DNA of 64,000 nt, taken from positions 226,001 to 290,000 of the forward strand of contig CABZOF010000001.1 of NCBI GenBank assembly GCA_902527215.1. The letters run 5' to 3'. Both the position numbers and the translations under genes were made by a program. The stretch comes from an uncultured Pelagibacteraceae bacterium. Its GTDB lineage: Bacteria > Pseudomonadota > Alphaproteobacteria > Pelagibacterales > Pelagibacteraceae. Below the pieces are notes generated by a model that was given only the letters and a program-made list of their open reading frames with translations, made no database searches and had not been told where the DNA came from. Position 1 is the stretch's first letter, and each line of letters starts with the position of its first letter. This document shows positions 32,245 to 41,685 of this stretch, piece by piece.

Positions 32245-33135
32245 TTATTTAAAATATTTATTTAAATTTTTCAAAATTTGATCAATTTCAAATAAAAAAA
32301 CTTTATTATTGGCAATAAATGTTAAATTTCTATTGCTGTTTATTTTAAAAAGATTTTTTTTATTAAATTTTTTTGTTACAATGTGTATTTTCAAATTTAT
32401 AACTAATTTACATCTTGTTTGAATTATTTGTGCAATATTCTTAAGTCTGAGATTTTTATAACTAATATTAAAGATTGAATTTTTAAAGAATTTTTTTTTA
32501 ATTACTGAATTAATCATATCAACGAATATTCGTGATGGTATATATGTTCTTTGAATAGAACCATTGTTAATGAAAATTCTTTTTTTTTTTAACGCAAGGA
32601 TACATAAATCATGAATTATATTATTTTTAATTTTTGTTATTTTTTCATATTTTTTAAATCCAAAAACATTTCCAATCCTTAAAATCGTAAACATGTTTTT
32701 ATAATTAATAAATTTTGTTTTGATTATTTTTTCTGACTCGAAGTGTGATTTTGAATACAAGTTTTTATAATTAATTTTTGAATTAATAGTAAGATTATTT
32801 TTTCCATAATCTTTATAAACTTGCATTGATGATATATAGATTAATTTAATATTATGTAATATACAAAGGTCACAGATAATTGAAGTTATTTGGTTTTTTT
32901 TTTCTATTAAATTTTTATTTCTTTTCAATTGATACTGGTTTGGTCCTGCAAAATGTAAGATAAAATCAACATCTTTCAAAATATTGGAATTTTTTTTTAA
33001 TGATGAATAATTGATATAGTTTATAGAGGTTTTTTTTCTTGAAAAAAAAATATATTTATTTTTTTTTATATTATTTTGACTTTTAATTAACGACGCTAAA
33101 TAACCTGTGCCCCCAAAAACACCAATTTTCGGCAT
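32245..33135 (-). CDS. NAD-dependent epimerase/reductase
   Basis: IGVFGGTGYLASLIKSQ, FILHFAGPNQYQ, LIYISSMQVYKDYG, LYSKSHFESEKII. Confidence 0.8.
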   Translation of the reverse strand: MPKIGVFGGTGYLASLIKSQNNIKKNKYIFFSRKKTSINYINYSSLKKNSNILKDVDFILHFAGPNQYQLKRNKNLIEKKNQITSIICDLCILHNIKLIYISSMQVYKDYGKNNLTINSKINYKNLYSKSHFESEKIIKTKFINYKNMFTILRIGNVFGFKKYEKITKIKNNIIHDLCILALKKKRIFINNGSIQRTYIPSRIFVDMINSVIKKKFFKNSIFNISYKNLRLKNIAQIIQTRCKLVINLKIHIVTKKFNKKNLFKINSNRNLTFIANNKVFLFEIDQILKNLNKYFK

Positions 33136-33830
33136 TATTTAAGCCAAGGTGATTTTTTATTTTTAATCATTTCCTCTAGTACCTTTTTATCCCTTAATGT
33201 ATCCATACAAAACCAAAAACCTCTATGTTTAAAAGCAGCCAAATTTTTTGTTTTGACAGCTTTTGACATTGGAGATCTTTCTAACATAACATTTTTGTCT
33301 CCAATAAATTTTAAAAATTCAGGCTCAACAACAAAAAACCCACCATTAATCCATCCTTTCTGTAACTGAGGTTTTTCTTCAAATTTTTTTACGATATTAT
33401 TATTGATCTCTAATTCACCGAAACGAGCTGGTGGATGTACAGCTGTCATAGTAATTTTTTTTTTATTTTTTTTATGAAATTTAAATAATTTATTTAGGTC
33501 AACGTTTGATAACCCATCACCATAAGTTAACATAAAAGTACTCTTTAACTCGTTTTTTAATTTTATTATTCTTTTACCCGTTAAGGATGAAATACCTGTA
33601 TTTATTACTCTAATTTTTACTAAATTATTTTTTTTTTTAAAATAATTTTTAATAACTGAATATTTGTATCCACCTGCTATTATAAAATCTTTAAAACCAT
33701 AACTTATATAATAATTTATAATATGTTCTAAAATTGGTTTTGATCCAATTCTAATCATTGGTTTTGGTATTGATTTTGTATACTCTGAAATTCTAGTACC
33801 TTTACCTCCAGCCAAAATTACACACTTCAT
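33135..33830 (-). CDS. rfbF: Glucose-1-phosphate cytidylyltransferase-like nucleotidyltransferase
   Basis: MKCVILAGGKGTRISEYTKSIPKPMIRIGSKPILEHIINYY, MLTYGDGLSNVDL, MTAVHPPARFGELEI, AAFKHRGFWFCMDTLRD. Confidence 0.92.
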   Translation of the reverse strand: MKCVILAGGKGTRISEYTKSIPKPMIRIGSKPILEHIINYYISYGFKDFIIAGGYKYSVIKNYFKKKNNLVKIRVINTGISSLTGKRIIKLKNELKSTFMLTYGDGLSNVDLNKLFKFHKKNKKKITMTAVHPPARFGELEINNNIVKKFEEKPQLQKGWINGGFFVVEPEFLKFIGDKNVMLERSPMSKAVKTKNLAAFKHRGFWFCMDTLRDKKVLEEMIKNKKSPWLK

Positions 33831-34249
33831 TCTATTAGTTCACTCCATTTATATACAATTTTATGTAAGTCAGTATTAGTCGCTTCATTTGGATCATGTT
33901 CGATATTAGATAAATTAAAAAGTATATTATTTTCCTTTATACCTCTAAAAGCCATCCATAATCCTGGTTTTACTGTAATTCTTTGATAATTATTTTGAGA
34001 TATTTTTATATTATAAAATTCTTTTGTATTTTCGTTATGAAAAACAATCTCTATTTCACCATTAATTACAATGAGATTAGAAATCATTTGTTTATGTTTT
34101 TTCCAACCTTTTATTTCTCTTTTTTTAATTAAAGAGAAATATACTTCACCAAATTCACTAAAACTGGAGTCGCTTTTTTTAATTGCTTTTAAAATTTCAC
34201 CTTTTGGATGGTGAATTTTTTCTAATGGTGTTAAAATTACTCCGTCCAT
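33827..34249 (-). CDS. dTDP-4-dehydrorhamnose 3,5-epimerase-like / cupin sugar epimerase
   Basis: DGVILTPLEKIHHPKGEILKAIKKSDSSFSEFGEVYFSLI...KGWKKHKQMISNLIVINGEIEIVF. Confidence 0.8.
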   Translation of the reverse strand: MDGVILTPLEKIHHPKGEILKAIKKSDSSFSEFGEVYFSLIKKREIKGWKKHKQMISNLIVINGEIEIVFHNENTKEFYNIKISQNNYQRITVKPGLWMAFRGIKENNILFNLSNIEHDPNEATNTDLHKIVYKWSELIE

Positions 34250-35337
34250 TTTAAACTTTTTGCTTTAGCTTTATTTTCATATTCTGTTATTTGATTTAAC
34301 GTTTTTTCAAGTATTTTTTTATTTTTCTTATAAAAGTCGAAATACCATTCACTTGTAAATTTGACAGTATCTTCATAATCTAAATTTGCTTTCCATTTTA
34401 AAAAGGAAAATGCTTTATCACAATTTAGCTTTAAAAGTTTAGCTTCATGAAAAATAGGATTATTGGTAATTCTGTAAGCTCTAAACTTATCTTCTACATT
34501 CCAGTATTTGCTAAGATCAACTATTAATTGCTCCACTGTAGGATTTTCTTTTGTATTTGGTCCAAAGTTGAATGCTTGTCCATTTAAATCATAATTTAAA
34601 GATAATTCTGAGGCTAAATGAAGATATCCACTCAAAGGTTCTAAAACATGCTGCCAAGGTCTTGTTGCATGGGGAGATCGTATCTCAGTAATTTTACCCT
34701 CACTCCAAGCTTTAATACAATCTACAACAACTCTATCATTTGCCCAGTCTCCTCCACCTATAACATTTCCAGCTCTAGCTACTGCTATTCTTAGATTATT
34801 ATTTTTAGATTTTATAAATGAGTGATAGAAAGATTTTATAATTAGTTCAGCTGCGCCTTTACTTCCGCTGTAAATATCCTTTCCTCCCAAAACATCATCT
34901 TCTTTATAACCACTTGCTTGTTCTATATTATCATAGGATTTATCACTAGTGATAATTATTGCAGTGCATTTATTATTTAGTTTTTTCATAGACTCTAAAA
35001 TATTTGCAGTACCCATAACATTTGATGATATAGTTTCGATAGGATCAGCGTAGGATTTCAAAACTAATGCCTGTGCTGCAAGATGAAAAATGAAATCAGG
35101 CTTCTCGTTAGAGATTATATCATTCATTTTTTTTAAATCTCTTATATCTTCTTTATAATATTTAATTTGATTTTCGAGTTTTAATTCCTCAAATATCGAT
35201 GGTTTTGTTGGTATATCCTTTGATATTCCAACAATGTTTGCCCCCAATTTTATCAACCAGATAGAAAGCCAGCTACCTTTAAATCCAGAATTTCCTGTAA
35301 TTAAAATTTTCTTTTTTTTATAAATCTCTTTAAACAT
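34237..35337 (-). CDS. rfbG: CDP-glucose 4,6-dehydratase
   Basis: KKILITGNSGFKGSWLSIWLIKLGANIVGIS, FHLAAQALVLKSYADPIET, ITSDKSYDN, RAGNVIGGGDWANDRVVVDCIKAW. Confidence 0.94.
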   Translation of the reverse strand: MFKEIYKKKKILITGNSGFKGSWLSIWLIKLGANIVGISKDIPTKPSIFEELKLENQIKYYKEDIRDLKKMNDIISNEKPDFIFHLAAQALVLKSYADPIETISSNVMGTANILESMKKLNNKCTAIIITSDKSYDNIEQASGYKEDDVLGGKDIYSGSKGAAELIIKSFYHSFIKSKNNNLRIAVARAGNVIGGGDWANDRVVVDCIKAWSEGKITEIRSPHATRPWQHVLEPLSGYLHLASELSLNYDLNGQAFNFGPNTKENPTVEQLIVDLSKYWNVEDKFRAYRITNNPIFHEAKLLKLNCDKAFSFLKWKANLDYEDTVKFTSEWYFDFYKKNKKILEKTLNQITEYENKAKAKSLKWTE

Positions 35338-35375
35338 TAATTATTTTATTAATTGAAGATAACAAAATATATCTA

Positions 35376-36125
35376 TCATATGATTTTAGAGATCGCATTA
35401 TCTAATTCCTGAACAACATTTTTTGAAAGCTTTAAAACTGGCAACTTTAAATGTTGTCCATTCCAAATATCTGTATGTGAATTAATAAAATTCAATGTAT
35501 TAATTGCTGGGCTATCTAATAAATATCTTGAAAGTAGTTTAGATTTATTAAGATATTGAATAGAATTCACAAAATGTTTCATTACATTTTTTTTAATTTT
35601 TTTATATCTTATAATTTCATAATAAATATTTTCCATTAAAGTCATAGTTACATCTAAACCTGTTGGGATATTCATGTTGTCACTAAACTGTTCCCAATCT
35701 ACAAATAAAACCTCATTTTTGTCGTTAAACATAACATTTCCTACTAGTGATAAATCGCCATGAAATGGTGCAAATTGATATCCTTTATATTTGTCCCAAA
35801 TTTGGATATAATGATTGATAGTCAGATCTAAATATTTTTCTATCATAAGATAATTTAAACTAGGATTAACGTTAAAAAAACTTCTATTAATTTCTATTTT
35901 AATCCTATGATAAGTTTTAATTTTTTTTTCCAAAGTGTATTCAATCTTATTTTTACTAACACTATTGTACCATTCTATACCTTCGCACTCAGACATGATT
36001 GATTTAATTCCTTTTTCCGATGTTGATGCTTTAATAATACTTTTAGTTTCTAACGTTTTATCATCTTTTAATAACATTAAAAAATTTTCAGATCCATGTC
36101 TGTGAACTCCTTTAATATATTTCAC
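35376..36125 (-). CDS. APH/choline kinase-like phosphotransferase family protein
   Basis: FAPFHGDLSLVGNVMFNDKNEVLFVDWEQF resembles the HGDxxxxN...DWE kinase catalytic motif. Confidence 0.65.
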   Translation of the reverse strand: MKYIKGVHRHGSENFLMLLKDDKTLETKSIIKASTSEKGIKSIMSECEGIEWYNSVSKNKIEYTLEKKIKTYHRIKIEINRSFFNVNPSLNYLMIEKYLDLTINHYIQIWDKYKGYQFAPFHGDLSLVGNVMFNDKNEVLFVDWEQFSDNMNIPTGLDVTMTLMENIYYEIIRYKKIKKNVMKHFVNSIQYLNKSKLLSRYLLDSPAINTLNFINSHTDIWNGQHLKLPVLKLSKNVVQELDNAISKII

Positions 36126-37210
36126 TTTTTTGCAACAACTATTATGGCTGGACTGAGATTTTTAAATTTCAAATATTTCATTAAAAAAACTTCGAGATAT
36201 TTAAATACAAGTTTTTGTTTCCAAGTAACTATGTTTTTATCCTTGTAAGCTATGTATTGACTTATGCCCTCATTAGAGTTGGGGAAAATAAGTGAAGGAA
36301 AATGATACATTGGAAAACAACAATAATCATCGATTTTTTTAAATCCAGCTTCTCTCAAGAGGTCTTTTAGTTCAGAAAAAGAGTAAATGTAAGTTCTGTA
36401 ATCCTTTTTTCTAAAAATTTTAGAAATAACGTTTGATATTGATCTTGGTAAAAAAGTTGTAAATTTGAGATTTACATGTGGATCTGGTCTTCCTAATAAA
36501 TAGGCATAGTTAAGTTTATTTTCAATTGCTAGAAAGAGTTGACCTCCTGTATTGAGACTGTCATAAACCTTTTTTAAAAATTCAACCTGCATATCTCTTG
36601 GATGTTTAAGTAATTTTTTTTTAATTGAACTTTTAGTTTTAGAAACCTTTTTTTCGTAATATTCACTAACAATTACTTCAGATTTTTCTGGAATCCATTC
36701 TAGAACTCCATTTACAATAGCATAATCTGCTATATCCTTAAATTTTACCTCTCTGATATCATCTTGAACCAAATGAATATTTTCTAACCCTTCTTCTATT
36801 GAGCGTGTTTTTAAAAAATTTAAAGAGTCGTAGGTTTGATCTACAGCAATTACTTGATGACCTCTCTTTGCCATACCAACAGAAAGTACACCCCACATTG
36901 AACCATAATCTATGCAAACTCCACCTTTTTTGTGATCTAGAAGTTCCAATCCTGCCTCTCTTTTTGAAGAAAATATCATTTCTTCAAATTTAGGAATAAA
37001 TGATTTTACAGCAGTTTTACAATCCTTAGTCTCTAATAATTTAGAAAACTCATTATTTTTATCTTTGGATAAATTTGACCAATAACCAGAATTTCCAGAT
37101 GAAAAAATTCCATTTTCAGACTTAGAATAAATTTTATTAAGATATTGTTTAATATAATTATTTTTTTTTTCCATTATTAATTTTTTTAATTTCGATGATA
37201 GCTCTTTCAT
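36122..37210 (-). CDS. Class I SAM-dependent methyltransferase (alternative start MEKKNN at about 37174)
   Basis: GVCIDYGSMWGVLSVGMAKRGHQVIAVDQTYDSL, ADYAIVNGVLEWIPE, LNTGGQLFLAIENKLNYAYLLGRPDPH. Confidence 0.82.
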   Translation of the reverse strand: MKELSSKLKKLIMEKKNNYIKQYLNKIYSKSENGIFSSGNSGYWSNLSKDKNNEFSKLLETKDCKTAVKSFIPKFEEMIFSSKREAGLELLDHKKGGVCIDYGSMWGVLSVGMAKRGHQVIAVDQTYDSLNFLKTRSIEEGLENIHLVQDDIREVKFKDIADYAIVNGVLEWIPEKSEVIVSEYYEKKVSKTKSSIKKKLLKHPRDMQVEFLKKVYDSLNTGGQLFLAIENKLNYAYLLGRPDPHVNLKFTTFLPRSISNVISKIFRKKDYRTYIYSFSELKDLLREAGFKKIDDYCCFPMYHFPSLIFPNSNEGISQYIAYKDKNIVTWKQKLVFKYLEVFLMKYLKFKNLSPAIIVVAKK

Positions 37211-38030
37211 CCCAGGCTGAATTTATACCACTGTAAGTCAATAAAAAAAAACGAAATAAATGTTTGATGTACCAAATTAAAAACAAATAAAATGAAAAGT
37301 TATAATTTAAGTAAATATCAATGATCATAGTAAATAAAATAAAATCTACTGTTCTAGCTCTATCATCCATAAACCCTTTAAAATAATACATCCATTTGGG
37401 ATATTTTATTTTATTATTTTTTTTGTTGTGTTTTCTATTAGATTTTTCATCTGCATTACCTATATTATGTTTTGTAAAAATATCTTTAATTTTATTTTTT
37501 CTCAATTCATCTAGAATTAAATTTTTTCCCAGCAGAATAGGTATTCCAAAGTATAAAAAAGGAATTGATACTATTAGATAAATTAAAACATCATAACCTG
37601 TTTGATTTAAAACAAAAAAACCCAATCCAACATTAAAACCAATGGAGTTTAAATGTGCTCCATAAGAATCTAAAATATGACCCTTTAAAGTTGTTTTATA
37701 TTTTATTCTAGCTAAATAACCATCACTCCAATCAAAAATACTTTTGTTGAAAAAAATAATAATTCCTGCAATATTGTAGTTTATATTTGGTATCGTAAGA
37801 AAAACACATCCAATAATACCACACAAACCATAGACAATCGTAACCATGTTTGGTGTAACACGAGATTTTAATAGAAAAAAAATAAGTATAACGCTACTAT
37901 ACATATAATATCTCGCTTTAAAATATGTGTATGGGTTTTTTTTTACGTCATTCAAGTATGGAAATCTTTTTAATTGGCGTTTAAAAATAAATTTTTTAAT
38001 ATCTTTTATCTTAAGAATTTTATAATTCAT
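37158..38030 (-). CDS. CDP-alcohol phosphatidyltransferase family protein
   Basis: DWSDGYLARIKYKTTLKGHILDSYGAH matches D(x2)DG(x2)AR(x8)G(x3)D but has Ala at the last Asp position. Confidence 0.75.
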   Translation of the reverse strand: MNYKILKIKDIKKFIFKRQLKRFPYLNDVKKNPYTYFKARYYMYSSVILIFFLLKSRVTPNMVTIVYGLCGIIGCVFLTIPNINYNIAGIIIFFNKSIFDWSDGYLARIKYKTTLKGHILDSYGAHLNSIGFNVGLGFFVLNQTGYDVLIYLIVSIPFLYFGIPILLGKNLILDELRKNKIKDIFTKHNIGNADEKSNRKHNKKNNKIKYPKWMYYFKGFMDDRARTVDFILFTMIIDIYLNYNFSFYLFLIWYIKHLFRFFLLTYSGINSAWDERAIIEIKKINNGKKK

Positions 38031-38177
38031 TAATCAGGTCTAATTACTATGAGTTATTATTTAAAGTAAATAAAATAAATTTTTATTTAGAGCAATATTT
38101 CTTTTATATTAGTCTATATTAGATTATTTTGTATTAAAAAATTTTCAATTTAGATTAATTATAATTATATATTGTAT

Positions 38178-39482
38178 ATGAAGAAAAATAAAAAAGTTTA
38201 TGTAGGTTTATCAGCTGATATCTTGCACAAAGGACACATAAATATTCTAAAAACTGCTAACTCCTATGGAGATGTCTATGTTGGGCTTTTAACAGATAAA
38301 GCGATAGCAAGTTACAAAAATATTCCTTATTTAAATTATGAAAAAAGAAAAATAGTTTTAGAAAATATAAAATATGTTAAAAAGGTAATTCCTCAAAGAA
38401 CCCTTGATTATGTAGAAAATCTAAATTTAATTAAACCAGATTTTGTTGTACATGGTGATGACTGGAAATCTGGGGTACAAAAAAAAACAAGAAAAAGAGT
38501 AATTCAAACATTAAAAATTTGGTCGGGTAAACTTATAGAACCAAAATATACAAAAAATATTTCATCCACCTCAATTAAAAAAGAATTGGAAAATATAATT
38601 GCTTCACCAGAAAATAGAGTCTCAAGACTCAAACGATTAATGAAATCAAAAAATATTGTAAGAATTTTAGAGTCTCATAATTCACTTACAGGATTAATAA
38701 TTGAAAATTTAAGTATTAAAGAAAATAAAAAAAAAATTGAATTCGATGGGATGTGGTCTTCAAGTTTAACTGACTCTGCAACTAAAGGAAAGCCAGACAA
38801 TTCATCAGTTGATTTTTCATCAAGAATAGCATCCCTTAATGAAATGATGGATGTGACCTCAAAACCATTAGTTTTTGATGCAGATAATGGAGGACAATTA
38901 GAGCATTTATCTTTTTTAGTTAGATCCTTAGAGAGGTCAGGTGCCTCAGCAATAATCATGGAGGACAAAGTGGGTCTTAAGAAAAATTCATTATTTAAAA
39001 ACCAAGCTGATGCTAAACAAGATAAACCTCACATATTTGCAAATAAAATAAAAAAAATATGTAATTCAAGACAGCAAAGTGATTTTATGGTTATAGCGAG
39101 AATTGAGAGTTTTATTTTAGGAAAAGGGTTGAATGATGCGCTTAAAAGAGCTGAAATTTATTCAAAAGCAGGTGCAGATGCGATTCTTATACATAGTAAA
39201 GAAAAAACCCCAGCAGAAATTTTTTTATTTGCAAAAAAATTTAGAAAAAGCAAAAATTTTATTCCTTTGGTTTCTGTTCCATCCACTTATTCTAAGGTTT
39301 ATGAAAATGATTTAATTAAAAATGGTTTCAAATTAGTAATTTATGCCAATCAATTGTTAAGAGCAGCATACCCGGCAATGCAAAATACAGCAAAAACAAT
39401 TTTAAAAAATAGAAGGGCTTTTGAAGCAGATAAAAAAATCATACCAATTAAGGAAATAATAAGTTTAATCAAAAATGATTAA
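38178..39482 (+). CDS. Fusion of N-terminal cytidylyltransferase domain with phosphoenolpyruvate mutase
   Basis: N-terminal [22 protein letters not shown] (nucleotidyltransferase HxGH-type) and C-terminal PEP mutase EDK(X5)NS motif [30 protein letters not shown] at 38178 preferred to the listed TTG at 38172. Confidence 0.92.
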   Translation: MKKNKKVYVGLSADILHKGHINILKTANSYGDVYVGLLTDKAIASYKNIPYLNYEKRKIVLENIKYVKKVIPQRTLDYVENLNLIKPDFVVHGDDWKSGVQKKTRKRVIQTLKIWSGKLIEPKYTKNISSTSIKKELENIIASPENRVSRLKRLMKSKNIVRILESHNSLTGLIIENLSIKENKKKIEFDGMWSSSLTDSATKGKPDNSSVDFSSRIASLNEMMDVTSKPLVFDADNGGQLEHLSFLVRSLERSGASAIIMEDKVGLKKNSLFKNQADAKQDKPHIFANKIKKICNSRQQSDFMVIARIESFILGKGLNDALKRAEIYSKAGADAILIHSKEKTPAEIFLFAKKFRKSKNFIPLVSVPSTYSKVYENDLIKNGFKLVIYANQLLRAAYPAMQNTAKTILKNRRAFEADKKIIPIKEIISLIKND

Positions 39483-40578
39483 CGTAAGTTCTTTAATAAA
39501 ATTATTAAATAAAAATAAAAGTGATTTTTTTACAGGAGTGCCTGACAGTGTTTTAAAGGAGTTGTCAGCGGCTTTACAAAATCAAAGTAAAAAAAAACAT
39601 ATTATTGCAACTAGTGAAGGTTCAGCTATTTCAATAGGTATTGGTCATTACTTATCAACAAAAAAAGTGCCTGTTATTTATATGCAAAACTCAGGTTTAT
39701 CTAATGCATTAAATCCTTTAATTTCCATAGCTCATAAAAAAGTCTATTCTATACCACTTATTTTAATAATTGGATGGAGAGGGTCTCCAAATATTAAAAA
39801 AGATGAACCTCAGCACAATGTAAAAGGTAAAATTACTGAAAAAATTTTAAAACTATTAAATATAAAATATACAATTATAAGATCAGTACCTGATTTAAAA
39901 AAATTTGAAAAGCAGATTAAGTTTGCAAAAAAAAATAATTCTATTGTAGCTTGTTTGATTGAACAGAAAACTTTAGAAAAAAGTAAAACAAAAAGTAAAA
40001 AAAAAGATTTTTATAATTTAAACAAAGAAATATTTTTAAAAACTTTAATAAATAGTTTGAAAAAAAATACAAAAATTATCTCTAGTACCGGTTATAACTC
40101 GAGAGAATTAATGTATATTAGAGAAAAATATAATATTAAAAATAGCAAAGATTTTTACATGGTTGGTGGTATGGGCCATACTTCATCTGTGGCACTAGGA
40201 TATTCATTATCAACAAAACATAAAACCATTTGTATAGATGGAGATGGCTCACTTTTAATGCATCTTGGATCAATTAAAACTTTAGGGACTTTTGCTAATG
40301 AAAATTTGAAATATATATTGATGAATAATAATGCTCATGATTCTGTGGGTGGCCAAAGAACATACGCAAATAAAATTAATTTTAATAAATTATCTAAAAG
40401 TCTTGGTTTTAAAAAGTTTCATATCATTTCAAATAAGAAAAATTTAAAAGAAAAAATTAATAAATTTCTTAGTGAGAGAAATATAAGTTTTTTAGAAGTA
40501 AAGGTAGCAAATAATAAAATAAATGAACTTCCAAGACCATCAAATTTAATTGAAATTAAAAATGAATTTATGAAATAA
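39475..40578 (+). CDS. Phosphonopyruvate decarboxylase (TPP-dependent)
   Basis: [87 protein letters not shown]. Confidence 0.93.
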   Translation: MINVSSLIKLLNKNKSDFFTGVPDSVLKELSAALQNQSKKKHIIATSEGSAISIGIGHYLSTKKVPVIYMQNSGLSNALNPLISIAHKKVYSIPLILIIGWRGSPNIKKDEPQHNVKGKITEKILKLLNIKYTIIRSVPDLKKFEKQIKFAKKNNSIVACLIEQKTLEKSKTKSKKKDFYNLNKEIFLKTLINSLKKNTKIISSTGYNSRELMYIREKYNIKNSKDFYMVGGMGHTSSVALGYSLSTKHKTICIDGDGSLLMHLGSIKTLGTFANENLKYILMNNNAHDSVGGQRTYANKINFNKLSKSLGFKKFHIISNKKNLKEKINKFLSERNISFLEVKVANNKINELPRPSNLIEIKNEFMK

Positions 40579-41685
40579 ATGGTGAACTCGACTAAAGATA
40601 TAAAAAAATTTATAAATGATAAAGGTTTCAAAAAAATTTTTATCCTATGTGGAGAAAAATCTTTTATAATTTCTGGCGCTGAAGATATTTTTAAAAAAAT
40701 ACTAAAAAGTAAAGAAATTAAATTATTTTATAAAAAATCAAAGATACCAATTTTGGATGAATTAATTAATATTATTAAAAATATTAAAAATTTTAAACCA
40801 GATTTAATTTTAGCAATAGGGGGTGGTGCAGTAATAGATTATGCTAAAATAGCAAATGTTGTTGATGTAAGACCTGACCTAGCAAAACTAATTGTTAATT
40901 ACTCTTACCCTTTCAAAAAAAAATTTACCAAACTTGCAGTCATTCCTACAACGGCAGGTTCTGGGGCTGAAGTTACATCGAATGCTGTAATTTACGTAAA
41001 TGGTATTAAGCATTCTTTTGAAAATGAATTACTGATCCCTGATAATTTTTTTCTTATTCCAGAGTTTTTAATTTCAGCTCCTAATAGTATAAAAGCCCCA
41101 GCAGGTTTTGACGCTATTGCTCAAGCATTGGAATCTTTAGTTTCCAAAAAATCAAATGATATAAGCGTTGATTTTGCTATTAAATCTTTAAAAATTTCAA
41201 CTCAAAGTTTTATTTCATTTTTAGAGAGACCAGACATGAAAAATGCTACAGAAATGAGTATAGCTGCAAATCTTGCTGGTAAAGCAATAAACATATCTAA
41301 AACAACTGTCCCACATGCAGTGTCTTATCCATTTACTTCATTATTCAATATAAGCCACGGACATGCAGTTAGTTTATTTTTTGAAAAATTTTTCAAATTC
41401 AATTACGATAATTTAGAAAAATCTGAGACTAATTTTAATTTAAAAAAAAGATATGATCTAATATTTGATTTATTTGGTGTAAATAATATAGACAGTTTCT
41501 GTTCGAAAATAACTTTAATAAAAAAAAAATCTTTTCTTGAGGATAATTTATTGAAAATGAATATTAATGTTAACAATGACATTGATAAAATTGTAAAAGG
41601 TATAAATTTATTAAGATTAGGAAATAATCCTATAAATATAAATGAAAATAGTATTGTAAAATTAATTTTAAATAAAAATGATTGA
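40579..41685 (+). CDS. Iron-containing alcohol dehydrogenase, probable phosphonoacetaldehyde reductase
   Basis: ILAIGGGAVIDYAKI, VIPTTAGSGAEVTSNAVIY, GFDAIAQALES, PHAVSYPFTSLFNISHGHAVSL; position directly after phosphonopyruvate decarboxylase. Confidence 0.85.
   Translation: MVNSTKDIKKFINDKGFKKIFILCGEKSFIISGAEDIFKKILKSKEIKLFYKKSKIPILDELINIIKNIKNFKPDLILAIGGGAVIDYAKIANVVDVRPDLAKLIVNYSYPFKKKFTKLAVIPTTAGSGAEVTSNAVIYVNGIKHSFENELLIPDNFFLIPEFLISAPNSIKAPAGFDAIAQALESLVSKKSNDISVDFAIKSLKISTQSFISFLERPDMKNATEMSIAANLAGKAINISKTTVPHAVSYPFTSLFNISHGHAVSLFFEKFFKFNYDNLEKSETNFNLKKRYDLIFDLFGVNNIDSFCSKITLIKKKSFLEDNLLKMNINVNNDIDKIVKGINLLRLGNNPININENSIVKLILNKND

Noticed and set aside
38675-38968. 97 aa - strand ORF
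   Set aside because: Antisense to the PEP mutase domain, which has the diagnostic EDK(X5)NS motif.
39133-39315. 60 aa + strand ORF
   Set aside because: Alternate frame within the PEP mutase fusion gene.
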